DNA from: a virus
Strand: one strand, 5' to 3'
Length of the DNA stretch: 41,001 nucleotides
IMG/VR virus record: IMGVR_UViG_3300034683_000087
Location: 1 to 41,001 of that record
The position numbers and the translations under genes were made by a program. Position 1 is the stretch's first letter. Each line of letters opens with the position of its first letter. Positions 34,206 through 40,514 of this stretch are shown here, one piece after another. The notes under the pieces were generated by a model. The model worked only from the letters and a program-made list of their open reading frames with translations, was not told the origin of the DNA and did no database searches.

Positions 34206-35495
34206 TTATCCCTCCAAATGGTTTTCCCAAGTGCAATCAAGGTAGCACTTGTCATCTCTGAATTGCTTGAATCGTGGGTGACGTAACATACCAGTATCAT
34301 TGTAAACACCATTACATTCAACTTCCATGACTCGACCAATATTACCTGAAATATCCTTAGACAATAAAATGGCCACTTCTTCGGTGATACCTTTACACTC
34401 ACCACAATGTACAGTATTGTAAATATACTCATCATTCATCATAGGGTCACGAGTCTTGAAGATTCCTAGTTTCATTTTGTTATTGGTGCGGTTTGGTGAA
34501 ATAACATCAAATTTGATTGTACCAATCCAACCCATGTAATAAAACTTAGTAACAGGAGTCCAACCATTAGCTTTTAAATCTGAAGCAGACCATTCATTAC
34601 TATCCACTTCTTCAAGATCAACTTTCTTGCCTTTCTCATCTTCCCAGTACAACCAAAAGTCATTAGGAAATTTACCTTTATACTCTTTAGTAGGCAAGCC
34701 AAAACCAGTAATGATAACATCTCTAGTAATGACTTTTTTCATTTTCTGGAACTGTCTGCCTTTTTTACCAAGTACATAGTCACCATCTTTGTGCTTGAAC
34801 ATAACACCTTCGCCACCATTAGCTACAATATAATTATAGTACTCACGTTTGGTCATTGTGGAGGTAGTGTTATCAGCTTTAATCAAATTAATGCAGGTGT
34901 TAAAACAAGCTACAGGATGAATCCATTCACTACCAAGCTCCGCAACTACTTCATTAGCTAATTTTCTACGCTCAATCATTGGCAAGTGAGTAACGTCTGA
35001 ACCTTTATAACAGATAATGTCAAAGACAAATAGTTCAGCAAAACCGACTTCAAAATACTGTCTTCTAAATGATTCTTCAGCCAGACAGTTTAGAGTACCA
35101 GAGGTTACATTACATGGTTGATCGGGAATCATTAACTCGCCATCCAGAATAGTACCTTCAAGTTCAGATGAACCAATGTAGCTGAGATGAGGTACTTTAC
35201 TTGAGTAATTGCCTAACCAGTTTGATTTCTTTACTAAATTTCGGCTGAAAAGGAAGGACTCAAGGGTATTTATGTGCATAGTACATCTGCCACCATCTAA
35301 CTTCTCATCTACATAGTAATCGGGGTCATCAAAGAGCTTATCAATATCTTTCTCCATTACATCTTTAGCACCCATAGGCTCAATAAACCTTATCCCCGCC
35401 CAATCATAATCAGCTTCTTGCCAATCATCAAAAGCGGTAAAATCAATCTCACATCCATCATAGTAGTAATTTCCATCTTTATATTGAATACCCAT
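34206..35495 (-). CDS. ATP-dependent DNA ligase
   Basis: 429 residues from the ATG at 35495 (MGIQYKDG), because AAGGAGA lies seven bases upstream; an ATG six codons earlier contains that site. Motif I is EKLDGGR (nucleotidyl lysine K65), motif III is in AELFVFDIICYKG, motif IV is GEGVMFK, motif V is QKMKK, and the OB domain ends with RFKQFRDDK, motif VI. It seals nicks after Okazaki-fragment processing or repair. In-frame sense codons continue for about 20 residues after the stop, beyond a run of ten A residues. Confidence 0.92.
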   Translation of the reverse strand: MGIQYKDGNYYYDGCEIDFTAFDDWQEADYDWAGIRFIEPMGAKDVMEKDIDKLFDDPDYYVDEKLDGGRCTMHINTLESFLFSRNLVKKSNWLGNYSSKVPHLSYIGSSELEGTILDGELMIPDQPCNVTSGTLNCLAEESFRRQYFEVGFAELFVFDIICYKGSDVTHLPMIERRKLANEVVAELGSEWIHPVACFNTCINLIKADNTTSTMTKREYYNYIVANGGEGVMFKHKDGDYVLGKKGRQFQKMKKVITRDVIITGFGLPTKEYKGKFPNDFWLYWEDEKGKKVDLEEVDSNEWSASDLKANGWTPVTKFYYMGWIGTIKFDVISPNRTNNKMKLGIFKTRDPMMNDEYIYNTVHCGECKGITEEVAILLSKDISGNIGRVMEVECNGVYNDTGMLRHPRFKQFRDDKCYLDCTWENHLEG

Positions 35496-35510
35496 AATAG
35501 TTCTCCTTAA

Positions 35511-35541
35511 CAAAAAGAAAAGCTAGTATCTCTACTAGCTT
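35511..35541 (-). terminator. Intrinsic terminator between the SAP-protein unit and ligase
   Basis: AAGCTAGTA pairs with TACTAGCTT (9 bp) over GAGA and runs into TTCTTTTT. The stem overlaps the stop codon of the upstream gene. Ligase expression would therefore need read-through. Confidence 0.8.
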
Positions 35542-35833
35542 ATTTGCCATCATCATATTTGTAGCTTAGTAGCTCTTTTAATTGCTTTATGGTAAATCGG
35601 AATACTTTTCTCAAGTCAGAGTCGTTAGTCTCAACAATAAGGTCTTCATACCAAGAAATGACTTTTTCTGGTGTCATCATGTTAGGTACTGGAACACTTA
35701 AAGGAAGTGAAGGAGAAGGTTTAACTTCTCCCGCTTCACTAACTTGAGCAACTTCACTCTGCATACGGCGTGGTGGAGTTGTAACGTCTTCCACCTTTTT
35801 AATTAATTTGCTCGTGGTAGAAGTTATAGCCAT
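35540..35833 (-). CDS. Hypothetical protein, disordered plus helical domain
   Basis: 97 residues. The first 50 are Ser/Pro/Val-rich and probably disordered. The second half (VISWYEDLIVETNDSDLRKVF, then FTIKQLKELLSY) is a helical hairpin. TAATG overlap with the upstream SAP-domain gene suggests translational coupling and a joint role. No family recognised. Confidence 0.55.
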   Translation of the reverse strand: MAITSTTSKLIKKVEDVTTPPRRMQSEVAQVSEAGEVKPSPSLPLSVPVPNMMTPEKVISWYEDLIVETNDSDLRKVFRFTIKQLKELLSYKYDDGK

Positions 35834-36849
35834 TATTCATCATCCTCTTCCCAAGATGTATCACAGATTGCACAATAATCATTTTCGTCTAACGGGTGTC
35901 CACAGCAGAACCATTGTTCATCCGGCAACTGATAAGCTTCTCTAAATTCCATTGCATCACCTTCAAAGTCTGTCATTAACATACCAATATAGGCAACCAG
36001 TTCAAGAACTTCTTCAGTGTTGGCTTCAGCATCTTCGATGGTAATTTCAGCTTCAGGAGCAAACTGAGAAATAATTTCAACCGCTTCTTCTTCATCAACG
36101 TCAAAATCTTCAACACTCATATCTGCTTGTTCCATCAAATCAATAGCGAGGTCTTTTAGTTCATCAGAGATATAGGCTGACATATCAAAAGCACTCTTAG
36201 TAGTCTTTTTGCCACGGCCTTTTCTGGTAGTCTTCTTAGTAGGCTCTTCTTCAGGTATGGTAATATCACCAGATTCAATAGCACTGATAATGCGGTCAAT
36301 TAGTGATTGCTTTTTACCTTTAACAGATAAACCTGCTTCAGCAAGAATATCAGCTAGTTCGGTTTGTGTCTTAGCTTCTAATTTACTTACAAACTCAGGA
36401 ACTTCTTCTTCCTCTTCTGTGGACTCTTCCTCAAAAGGGACTTCATATTCCTCATCTTCTTCTTCTTTTTGAGCCTTTTCTCGTTTTAACTGACTCTTAG
36501 ATTTGAAGTCAATAACTTTGGACTCTTCTTCTGATTCTTCAATTGATAACAGACGTTCAATAATCTGGTTTCTAGTACCTTTACCATCAACGTCATGGTG
36601 AGAAGCCAGTTTTTTCAGGTCATTGTACTTAACGTCTGCCAAACCTTCTTCAGTTAAAGGAATACTGTCAAGATAATTGTCTTTTTCTTTAACAGCTTCT
36701 TTAACTTCTTCTTGTTTCTCCGCTTTAATTTCTGACTTCATTTCTTTAACATCTTGCATTCCACCACCATCTTCTTGGACAGCTTTTTTGAGGACAGCCA
36801 AACCTTCGATAATAGTGTCAATACTTGCCAATACTAAATCTTTGTTCAT
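35833..36849 (-). CDS. Acidic double-SAP-domain protein with C-terminal zinc ribbon
   Basis: 338 residues. SAP motifs (helix-extended loop-helix DNA-binding) are visible at about 74-102 (DVKYNDLKKLASHHDVDGKG) and 157-190 (TELADILAEAGLSVKGKKQ). Acidic linkers (EEESTEEEEEVPE) and a basic patch (RKGRGKKTTKS) lie between them and a helical domain, and the end CCGHPLDENDYCAICDTSW is a zinc ribbon candidate. SAP domains bind AT-rich or scaffold-attachment DNA. It may organise phage DNA or recruit repair proteins. It lies directly behind the promoter at 36918-36946. Confidence 0.75.
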   Translation of the reverse strand: MNKDLVLASIDTIIEGLAVLKKAVQEDGGGMQDVKEMKSEIKAEKQEEVKEAVKEKDNYLDSIPLTEEGLADVKYNDLKKLASHHDVDGKGTRNQIIERLLSIEESEEESKVIDFKSKSQLKREKAQKEEEDEEYEVPFEEESTEEEEEVPEFVSKLEAKTQTELADILAEAGLSVKGKKQSLIDRIISAIESGDITIPEEEPTKKTTRKGRGKKTTKSAFDMSAYISDELKDLAIDLMEQADMSVEDFDVDEEEAVEIISQFAPEAEITIEDAEANTEEVLELVAYIGMLMTDFEGDAMEFREAYQLPDEQWFCCGHPLDENDYCAICDTSWEEDDE

Positions 36850-36882
36850 AGTGCATTACTCCTTTTTATTATAATTTCTTCT

Positions 36883-36898
36883 ACAGTCAAAAGACTGT
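36883..36898 (-). repeat. Perfect inverted repeat in the SAP-gene leader
   Basis: ACAGTC-TTTT-GACTGT (6 bp, 4-nt loop) lies between the predicted transcription start and the ribosome site. It may act as an RNA-stabilising hairpin or as an operator near the promoter. Confidence 0.6.
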
Positions 36899-36917
36899 AT
36901 GTATAAGGTACATTGAC

Positions 36918-36946
36918 ATTATACTATGTAGTACGAGTTATGTCAA
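36918..36946 (-). promoter_or_regulatory. Consensus sigma-A promoter for the SAP-protein unit
   Basis: TTGACA, 17 bp, TATAAT: perfect hexamers. It sits directly after the stop of the gene at 36964-37323. Confidence 0.88.
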
Positions 36947-36963
36947 ACTCTAGGTTGATAGTC

Positions 36964-37323
36964 CTATTCGACTACTTCAACTTCTTCAGCAATCAATTCT
37001 TCGGTAGCCATTTCTATATCAATACGCTGTAACTCATTTACTAGAATAGTACAACGTTCTTCAATCGAATAAAGCAAAAAAGATAAGTCCATAAACAACC
37101 CTTTTTCATCTTCATTGTAATATGGTTTTTCATCCCTATCTTCTCGATCTTGTATGATTTTCTTAAGGTCGTTAAGAGCTTCTTCAGCGGTTGCATAATC
37201 AACTCGTAAAATGTTAAGCATACCAATTAGTTCGTCAAATGAAGCTTCTCGCATGATTTTGACAAATTCTGTGGTAGAGCAATCAATCAACTGTGATTGC
37301 ATTTCTCGTTCGACTGTTCTCAT
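36964..37323 (-). CDS. Hypothetical helical acidic protein
   Basis: 119 residues, mostly helix with coiled-coil character (LINDL-like heptads, LNDLKKIIQDREDR) and an acidic end (EELIAEEVEVVE). The ATG at 37323 has AGGAGATAAAC upstream, although its first 41 bases overlap the 3' end of the metalloprotease gene in another frame. No family recognised. Confidence 0.6.
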   Translation of the reverse strand: MRTVEREMQSQLIDCSTTEFVKIMREASFDELIGMLNILRVDYATAEEALNDLKKIIQDREDRDEKPYYNEDEKGLFMDLSFLLYSIEERCTILVNELQRIDIEMATEELIAEEVEVVE

Positions 37324-37648
37324 GTTTATCTCCTAAATAAATTTTTGAATACTGGTCATATAACTTCCAAAATTCAGCATCATGCATGACACCATGATAC
37401 CTAGTAAAAGAAGGGTTAGAATACTGTAAATGGTGAACATACTCATGTAAAGCGGTCAAAAATAAATCATCATAAGAGCGCATAAACTCTTTTGAAGGAC
37501 AGATAAAAGGGTACAACACAATTAACTTGCGGTCAGGGTGATAAATTCCCCAGACTGTTTTGCTGTACCCTCGTAGTTCAATATCAAAGTCGGTGTTATT
37601 ATTCAATTGATGTAAATCTGATTTTATCTTTTTAGATAACCGCTTCAT
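37283..37648 (-). CDS. SprT-like zinc metalloprotease
   Basis: 121 residues. The active site HEYVHHLQY is the HExxH zincin motif, and a downstream HDAEFWKLY may supply the third ligand, as in SprT/SPRTN-type and related small metallopeptidases. This family includes proteases that cut DNA-protein crosslinks. It is shorter than SprT (about 165), so it is a minimal form. It lies in an early operon with a DUF932-like gene. Membrane or signal segments are absent, so it is probably cytoplasmic. Confidence 0.75.
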   Translation of the reverse strand: MKRLSKKIKSDLHQLNNNTDFDIELRGYSKTVWGIYHPDRKLIVLYPFICPSKEFMRSYDDLFLTALHEYVHHLQYSNPSFTRYHGVMHDAEFWKLYDQYSKIYLGDKHENSRTRNAITVD

Positions 37649-37656
37649 CTATTAAT

Positions 37657-38667
37657 CTATGCGACTAATAGAAGATTACCCGCATACCTTTCTACATCTA
37701 ATCTTTTTTCTAGTGTATACTCTTGAGCCAGTTCTGTCAACGAGTTTATCAGACTCCATCGGGTGTCACCATACTTGCTCTTCATTAACTCAATAACTTT
37801 GTGTGAATCACTCTCACTGAGTTGAATATGATTCTTCATGTCATCGATAAAATCTTGTACGCCTTTTTCGGTAATAAACTCATAAGGAACGGCTTTTGAT
37901 TTAGCATAATTAATCTGTTTTGCTACTAAAGGAAGTACTTCAGGAATAATCTCCATACCTCGCTGTAATCCATCAACAAAATCTTCTTTGGAAATATTGA
38001 TATGTCTCTGTTTAAATAACTGACCTTCATCTTGAGCTAGCATCAGACCATTAGTACAAACTTGTTTCCAAACAAAAAAGGTCACAGATAAAGTACTTCG
38101 GCCAACATCTGAGCTATCAACTTGGAATCCGGCAAATATATCTTCATCACTACTCATTTGAGCTAAAATAGCTCTCATGTGAAATCTTTCTGGCGAAAGA
38201 TAGTACCCAACCACTTTAGCATTGGTCTTTAACATATGTGGTTGTAATACTTCCAAAATATCCGGAGTATCTAGTACACTATACTTTTGACTGACAATAC
38301 CACGGATATCTTCTTTATACTTTCGTACTAACAAGTTTTTATTCTTCATCTTCAGCCACTCATTAAGGTTGTAAGCAATCAATTCACTGTGTCCCACTTC
38401 TTTACATTTTTCCATATATCTAATGGGTATGCCTAGACGGGTACATAACTGAGAAAAAGAGTAAGGTGTGAACTTGCCTGAATGAATACTATCTCCATCT
38501 TCAACATACTTCACTAGGTCTTCATAAGGGTCATAGATAAAATTGGTTACTCCATCAGCTCTAGTTACTTTCTGGTCAGTACAACTTTCCTGTAAACTAT
38601 TGCTTAAATCTATTATTTCACCAAATGATTTAACCTGCAACATCTCTTCTGCAAACATAACGCTCAT
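37657..38667 (-). CDS. DUF932-like phage protein
   Basis: 336 residues. The pattern YKEDIRGIVSQKYSVLDTP (R-Y-x-x-I-x-S-x-x-Y-x-x-L-D) and FVWKQVCTNGLML (V-C-x-N-G) are hallmarks of the DUF932 family found in phages and plasmids. Its function is not established to my knowledge. It is the first gene of an early unit driven by the promoter at 38697-38725. Start is ATG 38667, with the second Met three codons later as an alternative. Confidence 0.75.
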   Translation of the reverse strand: MSVMFAEEMLQVKSFGEIIDLSNSLQESCTDQKVTRADGVTNFIYDPYEDLVKYVEDGDSIHSGKFTPYSFSQLCTRLGIPIRYMEKCKEVGHSELIAYNLNEWLKMKNKNLLVRKYKEDIRGIVSQKYSVLDTPDILEVLQPHMLKTNAKVVGYYLSPERFHMRAILAQMSSDEDIFAGFQVDSSDVGRSTLSVTFFVWKQVCTNGLMLAQDEGQLFKQRHINISKEDFVDGLQRGMEIIPEVLPLVAKQINYAKSKAVPYEFITEKGVQDFIDDMKNHIQLSESDSHKVIELMKSKYGDTRWSLINSLTELAQEYTLEKRLDVERYAGNLLLVA

Positions 38668-38696
38668 CTCACTTTCTAATTCAATTTTCTGAGTAC

Positions 38697-38725
38697 ATTA
38701 TATCGCAAAATAAAAAGATGGTCAA
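38697..38725 (-). promoter_or_regulatory. Sigma-A promoter for DUF932 unit, built into a terminator
   Basis: TTGACC, 17 bp, TATAAT. The -35 box lies within the 3' arm of the terminator hairpin that ends the upstream gene, so the two signals share bases. Confidence 0.8.
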
Positions 38726-38734
38726 ATGACCATC
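38707..38734 (-). terminator. Intrinsic terminator of the HTH/zinc-finger unit
   Basis: GATGGTCA-TT-TGACCATC (8 bp perfect) followed by TTTTTATTTT. It touches the stop codon of the gene at 38734-38973. Confidence 0.9.
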
Positions 38735-38973
38735 TACTCTTCTTTGGCACTATTCATCCCTATAAGAAAATCGGTAGCAAGAGGGGCAGTTTTATCAGCC
38801 ATGTACAAATGATCGTGCAAGTCTTGTACAAGTCTCTGAATGTGCGGTTTATTTAAAACCAATTCTAAGGATTCATCAATAAACTCATAAATTCCTTTCT
38901 GTAATGAGTCTATAACTCTTGCCTGTTCATTTTCTAACAATTTAATAATCGATTTCTTAGTTAAATATTTCAT
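38734..38973 (-). CDS. Hypothetical helical protein
   Basis: 79 residues, almost wholly helical (IIKLLENEQARVIDSLQKG and FIDESLELVLN). The ATG follows the upstream stop with only one base between them (TGA-A-ATG), so translation is probably coupled to the HTH/zinc-finger protein. No family recognised. Confidence 0.55.
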   Translation of the reverse strand: MKYLTKKSIIKLLENEQARVIDSLQKGIYEFIDESLELVLNKPHIQRLVQDLHDHLYMADKTAPLATDFLIGMNSAKEE

Positions 38974-38974
38974 T

Positions 38975-39427
38975 TCAGCACTTTAATCCTTTACATAAAA
39001 ATTCTTTCTGCAATTCTCCGTATGACTTGTTTGACTTCTTGGCCATACCATTAAATTCGCCAATACTGACAGTAGGTTGTTTGGGAGTCCATTTTTTATC
39101 TACTGCTCTTTCCCACGCTTCTCCACTACCCTTGTGCTTGTTACCATACGCATTCATGTGAATACATTCAGGGTCACTACAAGTAACTGAAGCTTTAGTA
39201 TTAGGTATAAACATTTCACCACATACAGTGCAAAAGCGGTACTCAAGGAACTGTTTAAACTCATCACCATAAACTTCAACTAACCTTTGTACGGTAAACA
39301 TAGTGTAGTCATTCTTATTAGTCAATCTAGTCACAACGGCGGGGTTAAGCTTGGTCTGTTCAGTAAACTCTTTCTTGGACAAGTTACGCTTCTCCATAAA
39401 AGCTTTTAAATACACAGATAAGTCCAT
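38975..39427 (-). CDS. HTH and zinc-finger DNA-binding protein, likely early regulator
   Basis: About 150 residues from the ATG at 39427, which has GGAGGTTAAAG upstream and follows the promoter at 39450-39478; a longer frame to 39478 would begin before transcription. Residues 1-55 read as a Cro/C1-like HTH (MEKRNLSKKEFTEQTKLNPA, then VTRLTN). Residues about 72-94 form a zinc ribbon, CTVCGEMFIPNTKASVTC then SDPEC. The rest is basic. It may repress or activate phage early promoters, or act with homing-type elements. The zinc ribbon resembles the out-of-frame one in terminase intein 2. Confidence 0.7.
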   Translation of the reverse strand: MDLSVYLKAFMEKRNLSKKEFTEQTKLNPAVVTRLTNKNDYTMFTVQRLVEVYGDEFKQFLEYRFCTVCGEMFIPNTKASVTCSDPECIHMNAYGNKHKGSGEAWERAVDKKWTPKQPTVSIGEFNGMAKKSNKSYGELQKEFLCKGLKC

Positions 39428-39449
39428 CTTTAACCTCCGTTTTTGTTTC

Positions 39450-39478
39450 ATAATATCACAGAACTTGGAGATTGACAA
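39450..39478 (-). promoter_or_regulatory. Sigma-A promoter for the HTH/zinc-finger unit
   Basis: TTGTCA, 17 bp, TATTAT on the minus strand, 23 bases before the chosen ATG. It lies just after the stop of the gene at 39490-39768. Confidence 0.7.
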
Positions 39479-39489
39479 ATCATTAACAA

Positions 39490-39768
39490 TTATTGAATAT
39501 TATTGTAAGTCAAATCAGCTACAGTCAAGTGGTCAGCAATTACTTCAATTTTAACCTCTAATGATTCAGCAAGCTTTCTAATGATAATATCGGAAGGAAA
39601 ATCATTAACTATCTCACCAGTATAGCGGTCAATAAAAGTATCGACAAAAAGAGTATCTGGAACTGAAAACAGTACTCGTACTTTCTGGAACTCTAAAGAC
39701 GAGATTGGTCTAAAAGCAAACTTCTCATGAATAGGGAAACGTTCAAGTCTAAGTTCTTTCTTGGCCAT
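39490..39768 (-). CDS. Hypothetical protein downstream of the RNA array
   Basis: 92 residues with AAAGGAG before the ATG. Mixed alpha/beta, with VRVLFSVPDTLFVDTFIDRY and a C-terminal helix. No family recognised. It follows the terminator of the RNA array by 26 bases, so it may depend on read-through; no separate promoter was seen. Confidence 0.55.
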   Translation of the reverse strand: MAKKELRLERFPIHEKFAFRPISSLEFQKVRVLFSVPDTLFVDTFIDRYTGEIVNDFPSDIIIRKLAESLEVKIEVIADHLTVADLTYNNIQ

Positions 39769-39793
39769 AATACTAAACTCCTTTCTCTAACAG

Positions 39794-39815
39794 AAAAACC
39801 TCCGTAATGGAGGTT
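39794..39815 (-). terminator. Intrinsic terminator of the tRNA/ncRNA array
   Basis: AACCTCC-ATTAC-GGAGGTT (7 bp perfect) running into TTTTT. The preceding AGATTAACCTCC also occurs near the start of the array transcript (40672-40683). Confidence 0.85.
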
Positions 39816-39858
39816 AATCTGCTTCTAAAACATGTTTACGGCGTGGGTAGTACTCACA

Positions 39859-39911
39859 TGGAGCATAGAACAGGAATCGAACCTTCGGACGTATCACCGC
39901 TTACACCGACT
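39859..39911 (-). pseudogene. tRNA remnant lacking the anticodon arm
   Basis: 53 nt. It starts with AGTCGGT (as in the interrupted tRNA at 40299-40425; 11 identical bases there), and ends with a T-arm sharing AGGTTCGATTCCTGT (15 identical bases) and then TCTATGCTCCA. The acceptor strands do not pair and no anticodon arm fits, so this is probably a deleted copy. Confidence 0.45.
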
Positions 39912-39944
39912 CATGAATCTGCATATAAACGGATCAACTTTATA

Positions 39945-40002
39945 GAGCGATCACCAGTTATTGTTAAGAAAGCACTCATGAATACTTTAATAACTCACGC
40001 TC
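39945..40002 (-). repeat. Nested stem-loop in the RNA array
   Basis: Outer GAGCG pairs with CGCTC (5 bp) and inner AGTTATT with AATAACT (7 bp), with an AAAG/CTTT pair inside. Such nested pairing over 58 nt suggests a structured RNA element or spacer between tRNA-Ile and the remnant tRNA. Confidence 0.5.
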
Positions 40003-40015
40003 ACACAGCCATAAT

Positions 40016-40091
40016 TGGTAGGGCATCTGTGACTTGAACACAGGACTTTACGGATATAAGCCGTAATCTCTAACCGCTGAGTTAATGCCCT
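40016..40091 (-). tRNA. tRNA-Ile (anticodon TAT), CCA encoded
   Basis: 76 nt, all arms present: acceptor AGGGCAT/ATGCCCT, D-arm CTC/GAG, anticodon stem TACGG/CCGTA with loop CTTATAT, T-arm CTGTG-TTCAAGT-CACAG, discriminator A and CCA. The TAT anticodon would read the ATA codon, rare in some hosts. Confidence 0.92.
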
Positions 40092-40109
40092 AAAATTTTG
40101 GGTGGTAGA

Positions 40110-40133
40110 GAAGTAACTCTTTACTACACTACC
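40110..40133 (-). repeat. 24-nt array repeat, copy 1
   Basis: Minus strand contains GTAGTGTAGTAAAGAGTTAC. It lies between tRNA-Ile and the tRNA-like element at 40174 and can fold with AGTAA-AGAG-TTACT, flanked by GGTAG and CTACC. It differs from copy 3 at one of 24 bases. Confidence 0.7.
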
Positions 40134-40173
40134 GAAATATTTTATAAAAGAATTAGGAGTAAATCGTTAGTAG

Positions 40174-40235
40174 TATTGGATAGTGGATTTGAACCACCTT
40201 CTTCACTTATTAGTGACGTTTTAACCTACATAAAC
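40174..40235 (-). other. tRNA-like 3' portion, Leu-type, degenerate
   Basis: A T-arm (GGTGG-TTCAAAT-CCACT), a class II type variable hairpin (TCACT-AATA-AGTGA) and an anticodon-arm-like TTTA-TGTAGGT-TAAA are present. The loop would give anticodon TAG (Leu) but position 33 is G instead of T. No 5' strand pairs with the acceptor sequence ATCCAAT, and CTA replaces CCA. Probably a decayed or 5'-truncated tRNA-Leu. Confidence 0.4.
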
Positions 40236-40258
40236 TAATCGTCATATATATGGTTGAC

Positions 40259-40282
40259 GAAGTAACCACTAACTACACTGCC
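40259..40282 (-). repeat. 24-nt array repeat, copy 2
   Basis: Minus strand contains GTAGTTAGTGGTTACTTC. It differs from copy 3 at four of 24 bases. It directly precedes the tRNA-like element, in the place where a 5' half would be expected, and TGGTT can pair with AACCA just downstream. Confidence 0.7.
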
Positions 40283-40298
40283 TAATTATTAACTTGTT

Positions 40299-40425
40299 TG
40301 GGAGTCGGTACAGGAATCGAACCTGTGCCCCGTCTTAGTCATTAGAAGTAACTCTTAACTACACTACCTTATAGGAGAAAAACGTAAAGAGAAATTTTCG
40401 TGCTCTGCCACTAAGCTAACCGACT
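40299..40425 (-). tRNA. Interrupted tRNA with about 50-nt insertion between D-arm and T-arm
   Basis: 127 nt. Acceptor AGTCGGT/ACCGACT pairs perfectly (8 bp with the extra G-1:C73), a D-arm GCT-TAGTGGCAG-AGC and a T-arm ACAGG-TTCGATT-CCTGT are canonical, and CCA is encoded. Between D- and T-arms lie 74 nt instead of about 22, including array repeat copy 3. The best anticodon arm in it is AGTTA-CTTCTAA-TGACT (anticodon TCT, Arg), within the repeat, but the identity is uncertain. It may be spliced, non-functional, or a tRNA-like RNA. Confidence 0.55.
40345..40368 (-). repeat. 24-nt array repeat, copy 3, inside the interrupted tRNA
   Basis: Minus strand contains GTAGTGTAGTTAAGAGTTAC. It forms part of the extra sequence in the interrupted tRNA and overlaps the possible TCT anticodon arm. 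Confidence 0.7.
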
Positions 40426-40427
40426 CA

Positions 40428-40513
40428 TGGTACAGGTGAAGGGACTCGAACCCTCAATCCTTTTCAGGCATTAGGGCTTAAACCTAATGTGTATACCATT
40501 CCACCACACCTGT
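40428..40513 (-). tRNA. tRNA-Leu (anticodon TAA), CCA encoded
   Basis: 86 nt, class II. Acceptor ACAGGTG/CACCTGT, anticodon stem TTAGG/CCTAA with loop TTTAAGC, a long variable arm (TGCCTGAAAAGGATT), T-arm GAGGG-TTCGAGT-CCCTT, discriminator A and CCA. Complete and well formed. Confidence 0.93.
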
Positions 40514-40514
40514 A

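Noticed and set aside
34193-34435. 80-codon minus-strand ORF overlapping the ligase 3' end
   Set aside because: Out of frame with ligase motif VI and hydrophobic without pattern; no start signal.
40110-40368. CRISPR array
   Set aside because: Only three imperfect repeats, spacers of unequal length that contain tRNA sequence, and no cas genes.
40299-40425. Group I intron in the interrupted tRNA
   Set aside because: The insertion is about 50 nt, far below the minimum for a group I intron, and no P/Q/R/S core elements are visible.
40299-40425. Assigning the interrupted tRNA as tRNA-His because of the extra G-1:C73 pair
   Set aside because: No GTG anticodon in a seven-base loop could be fitted; the TCT loop is a better but still uncertain choice.
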